Below are positions 25,936-34,293 of a DNA stretch of 64,000 nt, one piece after another. Made by a program: the position numbers and the translations under genes. The DNA is from UBA1952 sp965246785. GTDB lineage: Bacteria; Bacteroidota; Bacteroidia; Chitinophagales; Chitinophagaceae. The notes beneath the pieces are model-generated. The model saw only the letters and a program-made list of their open reading frames with translations, was not told where the DNA came from and searched no databases. The stretch is taken from positions 62,001 to 126,000 of the forward strand of contig CBDFFM010000001.1 in NCBI GenBank assembly GCA_965246785.1. The letters are read 5' to 3'. Every line of letters starts with the position of its first letter. The first letter of the stretch is position 1.

Positions 25936-28900
25936 CTACTTTGTAATGCTAGCGGACACCATTCCCTCCAAAAACCACAGCACCTCACCCATCCCCCCAA
26001 ACCCTTCCGCCAGCAGCATAAAATTCTTCCCCACCTGCTTCAGCCGCGCCTTGTGCGTGGCGGCTGTCTGTATGTGCTGCATGATGCCTTTAAATGTGTC
26101 GCTCTCAAAGTAGGGCGAGTCGGGGTTGGAGATGAAGTAAAGGCGTAGCTGACTGTTCTTCAGGATGAGCTTTTCAAAGCCGAGTTCCTTCGCCACATGG
26201 CGGCAGCGCAGGGCGGTGAAGAGGTTTTCTACCGGCTCCGGCAGCGGCCCGAAACGGTCTATGAGCATCTCCTTAAACACAGCCACATCTTCCGGGCGCT
26301 CCAACTCATCTAACTGCTGATACAGCGAAAGGCGCTCCGTAATATTCTCTACATAAGAATCCGGAATGAGCAGCTCTAAATCCGTATCAATCGTGCAGTC
26401 TGTAACAAAATCTTTCTGGCGGTCAAGGTCTGCCGCGAAGACGTCTTTGAAGTCGGTCGTCTTCAATTCATGCATGGCCTCGGCCAGAATCTTCTGGTAT
26501 ATCTCAAAACCCATGTCGGTGATAAAGCCGCTCTGCTCGCCGCCCAGCAGATTACCCGCCCCGCGAATGTCCAGGTCACGCATCGCAATCTGGAAGCCGG
26601 AGCCAAGCTCATTGAACTGTTCTAAAGTTTGCAGACGCTTGCGCGAATCATCCGGCAGCGTGATGTAGGGCGGCGCGATGAGGTAGCAGAATGCCTTCTT
26701 ATTGGAGCGGCCCACGCGCCCGCGCAACTGATGCAGATCCGAGAGGCCATAATTGTGCGCGTTATTGATGATGATGGTATTGGCATTGGAAATATCCACG
26801 CCACTCTCTACGATGTTGGTGCAGCACAGCACATCGTACTTGTAGGCAATAAAGTCGGCCAATGCCTGCTCCAGCTTATGGCCTTCCATCTGGCCGTGGG
26901 CCATCACAAAGTTCAGGTCGGGACAAAGCTCCTTCAGCTTTCCCATCATATCCGGGAGGCTCTGCACACGGTTGTGCACGAAATAAACCTGCCCGCCACG
27001 CTCCGTCTCATAATACAGCGCATCGCGGATGGCAATCTCGTCAAACACCGTCACCTCTGTATGCACCGGCTGGCGGTTAGGCGGCGGCGTGTTGATGATG
27101 CTCAGGTCGCGCGCGCTCATAAGGGAGAATTGCAGCGTGCGCGGAATGGGCGTGGCGGTGAGCGTAAGCGTATCCACGGAAGCCTTGCGCTCGCGCAGCT
27201 TTTCCTTCGCGGCTACGCCGAATTTCTGCTCCTCATCAATCACCAGCAGACCGAGGTCTTTGAATTTTACGTCTTTGGCAAGAAGGCCGTGAGTACCTAT
27301 GATGATGTCCACCTTGCCTTCTTCCAACTTTTGCAGCGTCTCCTTCTTTTCCTTTGCGCTTTTGAAGCGATTGATGTAATCCACTGTACAGGGAAAATCC
27401 TTCAACCGCTCCGAAAACGTCTGGAAGTGCTGATAGGCCAGAATGGTGGTAGGCACGAGTATCGCGGCCTGCTTGCCGTCCACCACGCTCTTGAATGCCG
27501 CGCGAATCGCGACCTCGGTTTTGCCGAAGCCTACGTCGCCGCACACGAGCCTGTCCATCGGGTTCTCTGCTTCCATATCGCGCTTTACATCGGCGGTGGC
27601 TTTGGCCTGGTCAGGCGTGTCTTCGTAGAAGAATGACGCTTCTAATTCCGTCTGCAGATACGTATCCGGCGTGTGGGCAAAACCCCTGCTGGCCTTGCGC
27701 TTTGCGTAGAGTTTAATGAGGTCAGCGGCAATGTCCTTGACCTGCTTCTTCGTCTTTGCCTTCAGCTTCTCCCAGGCATCGGAGCCGAGCTTGTTGACGC
27801 GCGGCGGCGAGCCTTCCTTACCGGTGTACTTGGATATTTTGTGCAGCGAGTTGATGTTGACGTATAGCACATCATTGTCCTTGTAGATGATGCGCACGGC
27901 TTCCTGCATATTGCCACTCACTTCAATCTTCTGCAGACCGGAGAAGACGCCGACGCCATGGTCTATGTGCGTTACAAAATCGCCGGGCGTCAATTCTCGC
28001 AGAGCCTTTAGTGTAATCGCCTTGCCCTTGGAATATGCCTGCTTGACCGCGTACTTGTGATAGCGCTGGAAAATCTGGTGGTCGGTGTAGCAGACGAGGT
28101 TGTGATCGTTGTCAATAAAGCCTTTTGAGATGGCCGTCGGGATTGGGACGAAATTCACCTCCGCCTTTACGTCTTCAAAGATGGTACGCAGGCGCTCCAA
28201 CTGCTTCGGCTGCTCGGCGAACATGTAGGGCGTGCATTGTCCGCTGCAACGCTTCGTCAGGTCGGCAATGAGCAGGCCAAAATTGCGGTTGAAGGCCGGT
28301 TGCTCCTCGGTGTTGAACTGAATAGTAATAGGCGCTTCTCCGAAATGCTTTTGCAACGACGATGCCTCCCATTCCAGAAGGTGGCGCTTGCCAACTGCTG
28401 CTTTCCACTTTTCGCTTCGCTCAAAGTCAGCCTTGGTCAACTCTTTCTGAATGTGCTCCTCATGGTCTTCATCCATGATGCCGAGTTCAATGCGATCGGG
28501 CATGTCCGCTTCTAATTGCCCCAGCTTCCCCAAGCAGAAATCAAAATCCTTAAACCAGAAGCAGGTATTCTTCGGCAGATAATCCAGCAGCGAAATTTTC
28601 TCGCCGCTTTCAAACTTCGTTTCAATGTTCGGAAGGATAGAAACGCTTAAAAGCTTCCGTTCGGAAAGCTGCGTCTCGGGATTAAACAGGCGAATGCTGT
28701 CTACCTCATTCCCGAAAAGCTCTATTCGGTAAGGATGCTCATTGCCGAAGGAATAAATGTCCAGAATGCCGCCGCGCATCGCAAACTGCCCGGGCTCATA
28801 CACAAAGTCTTCGCGCCGGAATCCAAGCTCCACAAAGCGCGCCATCATCGGCTCCGGCTTGATGCTTTCGCCGGTGCGGATTTGAATCATGTTCCGCGAT

Positions 28901-29322
28901 AGCGATGCCGGGTTCACCACTTTCTCAAAAAGCGCTTCAGGATAGGTTACAAGCACCTTCTTCCGCACCCGCTCGCCGTTGAATTTAGACAGCGCCTCCG
29001 TGCGCAGCATCACGTGGCTGCTGTTCAGGTCGGAGAAGTTTCCGGTGCGCTTAAAAGAATCCGGGAAGTAGTGGATATCCAGCGCGCCGCTCAGGTGCTC
29101 AATGTCGTTGTGGAAGTAGGCCGCCTCTTCCTTGTCGTTCAGAACGAAGACATGATTGACTTCTGAAAGCTGCCAGACAGCGGTTGCTACAAAAGATGTT
29201 GCGGAACCGCGTAGTCCGACTAAATGTGCCCGAAGTTTCGGATTCGGCAATGAGAGGGCAGCCGCCAATTCTTTCAGGCGGGGGTCAACCCTGTAAGTGT
29301 CCAACAAAACCGACAAATTCAT
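25936..29322 (-). CDS. mfd: Transcription-repair coupling factor
   Basis: The product is 1,128 residues, the normal size. Mfd removes RNA polymerase stalled at DNA damage and recruits UvrA. In order: an N-terminal UvrB-like region (SVLPNIETKFE and FVYEPGQFAMRGGILDIYSF at about residues 175-195), the RNA-polymerase-interacting CarD-like domain (ELTPGDFVTHIDHGVGVFSG, about 440-460), a RecG-like SF2 motor with Walker A GDVGFGKTEVA (about 590-600), DEEQ (VIDEEQKFGV), TATPIPRTLQ and motif VI (HQLRGRVGRS), and the C-terminal TRCF domain ending in TERLSLYQQLDELE. A TACCTTCG box ends 6 bases before the ATG. Confidence 0.97.
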   Translation of the reverse strand: MNLSVLLDTYRVDPRLKELAAALSLPNPKLRAHLVGLRGSATSFVATAVWQLSEVNHVFVLNDKEEAAYFHNDIEHLSGALDIHYFPDSFKRTGNFSDLNSSHVMLRTEALSKFNGERVRKKVLVTYPEALFEKVVNPASLSRNMIQIRTGESIKPEPMMARFVELGFRREDFVYEPGQFAMRGGILDIYSFGNEHPYRIELFGNEVDSIRLFNPETQLSERKLLSVSILPNIETKFESGEKISLLDYLPKNTCFWFKDFDFCLGKLGQLEADMPDRIELGIMDEDHEEHIQKELTKADFERSEKWKAAVGKRHLLEWEASSLQKHFGEAPITIQFNTEEQPAFNRNFGLLIADLTKRCSGQCTPYMFAEQPKQLERLRTIFEDVKAEVNFVPIPTAISKGFIDNDHNLVCYTDHQIFQRYHKYAVKQAYSKGKAITLKALRELTPGDFVTHIDHGVGVFSGLQKIEVSGNMQEAVRIIYKDNDVLYVNINSLHKISKYTGKEGSPPRVNKLGSDAWEKLKAKTKKQVKDIAADLIKLYAKRKASRGFAHTPDTYLQTELEASFFYEDTPDQAKATADVKRDMEAENPMDRLVCGDVGFGKTEVAIRAAFKSVVDGKQAAILVPTTILAYQHFQTFSERLKDFPCTVDYINRFKSAKEKKETLQKLEEGKVDIIIGTHGLLAKDVKFKDLGLLVIDEEQKFGVAAKEKLRERKASVDTLTLTATPIPRTLQFSLMSARDLSIINTPPPNRQPVHTEVTVFDEIAIRDALYYETERGGQVYFVHNRVQSLPDMMGKLKELCPDLNFVMAHGQMEGHKLEQALADFIAYKYDVLCCTNIVESGVDISNANTIIINNAHNYGLSDLHQLRGRVGRSNKKAFCYLIAPPYITLPDDSRKRLQTLEQFNELGSGFQIAMRDLDIRGAGNLLGGEQSGFITDMGFEIYQKILAEAMHELKTTDFKDVFAADLDRQKDFVTDCTIDTDLELLIPDSYVENITERLSLYQQLDELERPEDVAVFKEMLIDRFGPLPEPVENLFTALRCRHVAKELGFEKLILKNSQLRLYFISNPDSPYFESDTFKGIMQHIQTAATHKARLKQVGKNFMLLAEGFGGMGEVLWFLEGMVSASITK

Positions 29323-29328
29323 CCGGCG

Positions 29329-29336
29329 CGAAGGTA
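29329..29336 (-). promoter_or_regulatory. Putative -7 promoter box for mfd (TACCTTCG)
   Basis: Read on the minus strand the box is TACCTTCG, ending 6 bases before the mfd ATG. Suggests a leaderless or very short leader transcript. Confidence 0.4.
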
Positions 29337-29363
29337 AGGTTCGGGTGCTCTGGCTGTAAACAA

Positions 29364-30680
29364 TTAAGCCAGTCGCCCTACATCGTTTAAGAAACGCTCG
29401 TAAGCTTTAGCCCATCCCTTCCACGCAGCGTCGCTGCCCAGCGAATAATTGTGCATCACCGTAACAAGCTGCCCGCCGCAAGCCGCCAGTTTATCCGCCA
29501 TTTCCCGTAGCCGCGCAAAGGCTTCTTCAGCGGAAAGGCTAAGGTCATAATGGGCGGTGCTGTCCATGAATGCAAAGGGATGTATGCGCATGCCCGTTAT
29601 CTCTTCCCGCTCTAAATCGTACCACAGAAAGGGCAGGCTCGTACCCGCCCGGAAGCCGAAGTGCGTGCTATAGCCCATGCTCCAGTCATCCGTAATTCCG
29701 GCGGCGATGAGTGCCTGGTACGTCTGCGGAAAGCGCAGCTTGATAAAATGCTGGCGCGAGGTATGGATGGGATGGCCGGTGATGCGCTCCAGCGTTTGCT
29801 GCTCTGCCTTGAGCTTTTGGGGCACCACATCGGAATAGTATGAGGGATGCAAGCCGAGCCGCCCGGAACCATCTAGCGCTTTAATGAGCGAAGCCATGCG
29901 CAGATGCGCGGGCGAAATGTTCTTGTCAAAAGGAGAAGGCTTTGCTGCTGCAAGAATGAAGTACAGCGGCCGCACTTCATCGTCCATGTGCTGCCCGAGC
30001 ATCCATACAAAGGACTCATAGGGGTCTTTTGCCGCACCGCGCAATACGCGCATGCGCTCCGTCACGCGGCTTAGATTTCCGGAGACGATGTCTTTCAGCG
30101 TTGCGCCTACCGTACGACGGAAGCCTTTGAACTGATAGCTCCACGCAATGTCTATATCGTATGAGGCCTGAAAGGAAAATGGCTTTTTAGGAATAGCCAT
30201 GTTCCAGACTTGCTCCAGAAACTGCCGGAATGCCTCTACCCATTCATCTACAATCGGGCGATCCAGAACAGGAAATAAAATACTTTGCTGCGCCGGGAAC
30301 CTGTTATGCCTGTCGGGCGTGAAGGGCAGGTATTCCTCGTAGCGTGCCAAGAGGTAAAAGATGCCGGCAAAGAGGTCAAACTGAATATCGCAGGGGCTGG
30401 ATTCATCGAAGAACAAGGTGTGCAGACCTTCCCATTCCGCTGTCCTAATTTCCTGTTGCCGGATGTCCGTCTCCCACAGCAAACCCATAGCACGAATGCT
30501 GGCTGCGCCTTCGATGAATCCGTAGGCGATACAATGCTGCGCAGCTTCTGCTTCCACCTTGTCGTGCGTCAGTTGGTAGCTCAGTCCGAGCCTTTCTTCC
30601 AGCAGCCAGTCCAGCACATAGCGCATGCGCGGGCTGTCTTGCATGGCCCAGACGGTAACGGTTGGCAAGGCGGCGTTCAT
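29364..30680 (-). CDS. Polysaccharide deacetylase-family protein with N-terminal DUF7033-like region
   Basis: The product is 438 residues. After an N-terminal alpha/beta region (MRYVLDWLLEERLGLSYQLT, then DLFAGIFYLLARYEEYLPF, a pattern common to Bacteroidota deacetylase-like proteins), the NodB-like half contains the DxD motif in FQASYDIDIAWSYQFKG (about residues 170-186), LGLHPSYYS, and a late HPFAFMDSTAHYDLS. These fit a metal-dependent carbohydrate esterase, although the family is diverse. No signal peptide, so probably cytoplasmic; such genes usually serve surface-polysaccharide synthesis. The opposite orientation of repeat 30719-30782 separates it from lutB. Confidence 0.75.
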   Translation of the reverse strand: MNAALPTVTVWAMQDSPRMRYVLDWLLEERLGLSYQLTHDKVEAEAAQHCIAYGFIEGAASIRAMGLLWETDIRQQEIRTAEWEGLHTLFFDESSPCDIQFDLFAGIFYLLARYEEYLPFTPDRHNRFPAQQSILFPVLDRPIVDEWVEAFRQFLEQVWNMAIPKKPFSFQASYDIDIAWSYQFKGFRRTVGATLKDIVSGNLSRVTERMRVLRGAAKDPYESFVWMLGQHMDDEVRPLYFILAAAKPSPFDKNISPAHLRMASLIKALDGSGRLGLHPSYYSDVVPQKLKAEQQTLERITGHPIHTSRQHFIKLRFPQTYQALIAAGITDDWSMGYSTHFGFRAGTSLPFLWYDLEREEITGMRIHPFAFMDSTAHYDLSLSAEEAFARLREMADKLAACGGQLVTVMHNYSLGSDAAWKGWAKAYERFLNDVGRLA

Positions 30681-30718
30681 GATTTAAAGAATTTAGCGCA
30701 GGCAGCTCCCTCCGCTTC

Positions 30719-30782
30719 GGCCATCAAGGGACGGCGCCCCGCGCGACGGCGCGTCAGGAGACGCGCGTCAACCGGCCTGTTT
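30719..30782. repeat. Dispersed 64-nt palindromic repeat, copy A
   Basis: Runs from GGCCATCAAGGGA to GGCCTGTTT with an inner GACGCGCGTC palindrome. Copy B lies at 36987-37049 in the opposite orientation, with most positions identical. Confidence 0.8.
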
Positions 30783-30798
30783 GTCTGCCTGCCTGCCA

Positions 30799-32196
30799 TT
30801 AGGAAGGATTCCGCTGGTGCTCCTTCCAAAGCTGCTGAAAAGTCTTCGGTGCAAATTCGGTTCCTGCCCGGCGGGCCAGCCAGCTTCCGCCGAACACTTT
30901 CTTCAGCATCACATTCTTGACGCCGGAACCGGCCATATTCATCATGGAGCGACTGAGCATCCCGCGCCGCCAGAGGCTCCAGGCTATGTTTTCGGCTTTG
31001 CCATTCAGGCCTTCTTCCGCCGCCGAGTGCCGGTTTTCCAGCAGCATCTCGTGGATATTAATTTTTACGGGGCAAGCCATTGTACAAGCGCCACAAAGGG
31101 ATGATGCGTAGCTCAAGTGCTTGTATTCTTTCAGCGAAGCCAGGTGCGGCGAAATCACAGAGCCAATCGGCCCGCTGTACGTAGCGCCGTAAGCGTGGCC
31201 ACCTACATTTTTATACACCGGGCAAGCATTCAGACAGGAGCCGCAGCGGATACAGTACAGTCCTTCGCGCACTTCCGGACGCTGGTAAAGATTGGTACGG
31301 CCATTGTCTAAGAGAATGACGTACATCTCCTCCGGCCCGTCCAACTCGCCCTTCTGCTTTGGCCCGGTGAAGATGGTATTGTAAACCGTCACATTTTGCC
31401 CCGTACCATAGGTGGCCAGCAGCGGCCAGAAGAGCGCGAGGTCGCTCATCGTCGGCAGCACTTTCTCAATGCCCACAATGGCGATGTGCACCTTTGGGAA
31501 GGCGGTAGAAAGCCGCCCATTGCCTTCATTCTCCGTTACGCACACAGCGCCAGTATCTGCAATCAGGAAGTTGCCGCCAGTTACGCCGATGTCTGCTGTG
31601 AGGTACATCTGACGCAGGTTTCGGCGGGCAATCATCGTCAGCTCACTGGGAGTGAGGTTTGGCTCGGTGCCCAGCTTTTCGTGGAATACGCGGGCTACGT
31701 CTTCCTTGCTCTTGTGCATGGCCGGCGTCACGATGTGGTAAGGTGCTTCGCCGTCAAGCTGCTGGATGTATTCGCCCAAATCCGTCTCTACGCTTTCAAT
31801 GTTGTGCTCGGCAAGAAAGGCGTTGAGGTGTATTTCCTCTGTCACCATGCTCTTGCTTTTCACTACCTGCTTCGCGCGCTTCTCCTTACAGATGGCCAAG
31901 ACGGCCTCATTGGCTTCCTGCGCGTTCTCCGCCCAAATCACCTTGCCGCCTCGGGCGGTAAAGGCCTTTTCAAACTGCTCTAAGTATTGGTCAAGATGCT
32001 CCATCGCCTTCCACTTCACATTCTTCGCCTTGCGCCGCGCCAGGTCAAGGTCGGCAAACTGCTGCTTGCCCTTCACCACCGTATCTGCGTACTTCTGAAT
32101 GTTGAAGGACAGCTTGCGCTTATGCTCCAGGTCGTGCGTCTTCACCTCGCTTTTGGCGAGGAAGGCGGATTGGGTCGTCTCTTTTGTCTTTGCCAC
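30799..32196 (-). CDS. lutB: LutB-like iron-sulfur protein (lactate utilization)
   Basis: The product is 465 residues from a GTG start at 32196 (MAKTKETTQ); the frame is open further upstream but without an ATG that fits. It has the LUD domain (KVIWAENAQEANEAVLAICKE region, then GVTGGNFLIADTGAVCVTEN, a family hallmark) and two C-terminal 4Fe-4S motifs, CIRCGSCLNACPVYK (about residue 305) and CGACTMACPVKIN (about residue 360). LutABC oxidises L-lactate to pyruvate. LutA and LutC are not adjacent here, so the partner genes must be elsewhere or the protein works differently (inference). Cytoplasmic. Confidence 0.9.
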   Translation of the reverse strand: MAKTKETTQSAFLAKSEVKTHDLEHKRKLSFNIQKYADTVVKGKQQFADLDLARRKAKNVKWKAMEHLDQYLEQFEKAFTARGGKVIWAENAQEANEAVLAICKEKRAKQVVKSKSMVTEEIHLNAFLAEHNIESVETDLGEYIQQLDGEAPYHIVTPAMHKSKEDVARVFHEKLGTEPNLTPSELTMIARRNLRQMYLTADIGVTGGNFLIADTGAVCVTENEGNGRLSTAFPKVHIAIVGIEKVLPTMSDLALFWPLLATYGTGQNVTVYNTIFTGPKQKGELDGPEEMYVILLDNGRTNLYQRPEVREGLYCIRCGSCLNACPVYKNVGGHAYGATYSGPIGSVISPHLASLKEYKHLSYASSLCGACTMACPVKINIHEMLLENRHSAAEEGLNGKAENIAWSLWRRGMLSRSMMNMAGSGVKNVMLKKVFGGSWLARRAGTEFAPKTFQQLWKEHQRNPS

Positions 32197-32423
32197 AGTT
32201 TGGGAACGGCATGCTTGCAGCCGCACACCCAAAATTAGCTCCCTGCGCGTAATGCAGCAGAACTGTGTTACGCGCAATGTAGCATCGCATCACACGCCAT
32301 CACCCAGAAAAATCCCCTTCGCGCAGCTGCTTTTCACCCGCCGAAGGGGATGGAAGCCTCATGTGCGCAAGGCCACATTTGGGTAGCAATAAACATCATC
32401 AGTAAACCTCAAAAACAAGCCTT

Positions 32424-32654
32424 ATGAAAGCTCAAATTATCACCATCTGCGCTTGCGTATTCCTCGCGGCCTCCTGCAGCAAAAGCGATACGCCACCTCC
32501 CTGCAACAGCGGCATTTCCTGCACCCCCCAAGCGCCCGAAGACAATCTGTCCAACGGCAAGCCGCATCCGCAAATGCGGCAGTACGGCGATACCCTCGTC
32601 CGCAAGTCGCTTGGCAACGACAACCCGGTTAAAGACCACGGCCTCACCTTTTAG
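32424..32654 (+). CDS. Small lipoprotein (76 aa)
   Basis: The product is 76 residues: signal MKAQIITICACVFLAASC with lipid Cys18, then a Pro/Cys-rich SDTPPPCNSGISC and a hydrophilic tail. No family recognised. Its stop codon overlaps the stop codon of the convergent gene on the minus strand (32651-32654), a very tight tail-to-tail arrangement. Confidence 0.7.
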   Translation: MKAQIITICACVFLAASCSKSDTPPPCNSGISCTPQAPEDNLSNGKPHPQMRQYGDTLVRKSLGNDNPVKDHGLTF

Positions 32655-33754
32655 AAGCCCACCCCCACCCCAAACTCCGCCAGCTCGGCGATGGCCTTGT
32701 GTGTCTTGAGCTGGGCGGAGAGGCATAGCTCCTTCAGCGGGCCGCGCTCGCTGCGCAGAAGGTAAAAATTGTAGCCCAGCTTCTGGTAGTAGGGGTCGGT
32801 GTGGAGGTAGGCCTGGTGCAGGTAATAGCCCATCTGCACCGTCAGGCCCATGCGCCCGAAGAGCCATTCGTGGCCGAGAAAGACGGCGCTCTTCCACGAT
32901 TGCGCACGCTCCTCGCCGGGATTGATTTCATTGTTGCGCAGGAAAGCATAGATATTGGTGTGGTACGAATAATCCAGCCCGGCGAACACTTTGTTCCTGC
33001 TCTTGTAGCGCCGGCTGGCGTAGGCGGATGCGAGGTACGTGGGATAAAGCGGCCCGTCCGCGGTGCCGCTTTCGTTGAAGGCAATGCCGAGACGGGCTTG
33101 CGCCAGCACACGATTGCGCAGGCGCGGGCGCTCCCGCTCAATGAGCGCGGGCCGGTCGCCGCCGGGCCAGTAGCGCACCCCAATGTGTGCGCCGTACATA
33201 TTCACGCCGAGGTTGGGCTGCCTGATGGCGGCGTTGCTCATGTGGCTGAAGTTAAGGCCGGCTTGCAGGCTCCAGCGACTGTTGATGCGGTAGCGCACAT
33301 CGGTTGTGAAGAGGGTGAAGTTGTTGAGGGCAGAGCCTATGGCATTGTTCAGCGTGTCCCAGTCCGGGGCACGGCTGTAATGCCGCGTGACGTAGCCGAT
33401 GCCGAGGCCTCCGCGCAGCGTCCATTCCAGCTTTCTACTGCGAATAAGGTAAATCTGAAGGAAGGGATAAACGCCCAGCGCCGAGCCATACACCGAGTCA
33501 ATGCCGTAGTGCGTATAGGTAGCGCCCACGCCCCAGATGGGATAGTGGCGGCGCTGCTCCCAATCCTGCTTGCCGGTGGTTTGCTTCAGGAGGGCAATGT
33601 CCACCGCCGTGCTCAGCTCCGGGATGGGCGCGCGGAATTTTTCGCTGTGCTTCAGCACCTTACCGGCCATTACGTTAGCCTCAATGGCCAGGTTCCCCTG
33701 CGCATTTGCGCGCATTCCGGTCAAAAGGAGGGATATGAGGATGACAAAGCGCAT
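32651..33754 (-). CDS. PagL-like lipid A deacylase / acyloxyacyl hydrolase family outer-membrane protein
   Basis: The product is 367 residues from the ATG at 33754 (MRFVILISLLLTGMRANAQ, a Sec signal). The chain is rich in alternating beta-strand segments (WTLRGGLGIGYVTRHYS, VRYRINSRWSLQAGLNFSH), as expected for an outer-membrane barrel. NFSHMSNA near residue 170 matches the His-x-Ser catalytic pair of PagL, followed by a GVNMYGAHIGVRYW strand. PagL removes the 3-O acyl chain from lipid A; a longer C-terminal part here (about 180 residues beyond the motif) makes it twice the size of classical PagL, so the specific reaction is inferred. A TATTTTTG box lies 9 bases before the start. Confidence 0.78.
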   Translation of the reverse strand: MRFVILISLLLTGMRANAQGNLAIEANVMAGKVLKHSEKFRAPIPELSTAVDIALLKQTTGKQDWEQRRHYPIWGVGATYTHYGIDSVYGSALGVYPFLQIYLIRSRKLEWTLRGGLGIGYVTRHYSRAPDWDTLNNAIGSALNNFTLFTTDVRYRINSRWSLQAGLNFSHMSNAAIRQPNLGVNMYGAHIGVRYWPGGDRPALIERERPRLRNRVLAQARLGIAFNESGTADGPLYPTYLASAYASRRYKSRNKVFAGLDYSYHTNIYAFLRNNEINPGEERAQSWKSAVFLGHEWLFGRMGLTVQMGYYLHQAYLHTDPYYQKLGYNFYLLRSERGPLKELCLSAQLKTHKAIAELAEFGVGVGF

Positions 33755-33763
33755 TCTGATTCC

Positions 33764-33771
33764 CAAAAATA
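33764..33771 (-). promoter_or_regulatory. -7 promoter box (TATTTTTG)
   Basis: Exact match to TAnnTTTG on the minus strand, ending 9 bases before the ATG of the PagL-like gene; supports the choice of the start at 33754 over upstream in-frame ATGs. Confidence 0.55.
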
Positions 33772-33975
33772 GGCCCCGTCTAATAGCCGGCAGGCAGGCA
33801 ATGGAGGGCAGAAGCAATACTTTTTTAGAAGAGAATGACACTTTGACCTCAATTCTTTTTAATAAGCGTCTCAACGCCGCCACTATGACAGCGAAGGGCT
33901 TTTATAAGGTGCCGCCGGAGTCTTTTAAGGCTCCACCGGAGCTCCGGTGGGGCCTTATTAAGCTCCGTTGCTGCC

Positions 33976-34143
33976 TTAGAAGGCCTCCTTTCTATTTTAG
34001 AAAGCTCCGTTGCTGCCTTAGAAAGCCTCCCTTCTTTCTTAGAAAGCTCCCTCACCACCTTAGAAAGGCTCCCTTCTATCTTAGAAAGCTCTTTTACTGC
34101 CTTAGAAGGGCTCCCTTCCATCTTAGAAAGCTCTTTTACTGAC
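33976..34143. repeat. Tandem array of eight 21-bp units (four 42-bp units)
   Basis: Starts of TTAGAA(A/G)G(G/C)CTCC or TTAGAAAGCTC recur every 21 bases. An extra half unit precedes at about 33955. The array is open in several frames on both strands because 21 is a multiple of three; on the minus strand it reads KELSKxEGSxSKAV repeats, but the frame has no start context and runs into another dispersed repeat, so I treat it as non-coding. Confidence 0.8.
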
Positions 34144-34152
34144 TTGGGGTTC

Positions 34153-34224
34153 GTCATTGCGAGCGACAGCGAAGCAACCTGCACATAAGGTGGGCAGGCA
34201 TCATGTGCAGCCTCCTCGCAATGA
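34153..34224. repeat. Dispersed palindromic repeat of the GTCATTGCGAG type
   Basis: Outer arms GTCATTGCGAG (34153) and CTCGCAATGA (34215-34224), inner arms CTGCACAT (34179) and ATGTGCAG (34203-34210). Elements of this kind recur in intergenic DNA of many bacterial genomes. Confidence 0.75.
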
Positions 34225-34293
34225 GGGCTGAGGTGCTGCAACTTCCGCCCCCGCTCACCCAGCCGTCAGCCATTTGGCATTTTGCCTACCCGC

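Noticed and set aside
33976..34143. Possible CRISPR array
   Set aside because: Units are contiguous with no unique spacers, and there are no cas genes in the window.
33849..34241. Minus-strand frame of about 130 codons with KELSKxEGS repeats
   Set aside because: It is produced by an array whose unit (21 bp) is a multiple of three, so frames stay open on both strands; it also runs through a GTCATTGCGAG-type dispersed repeat and has no promoter or start context.
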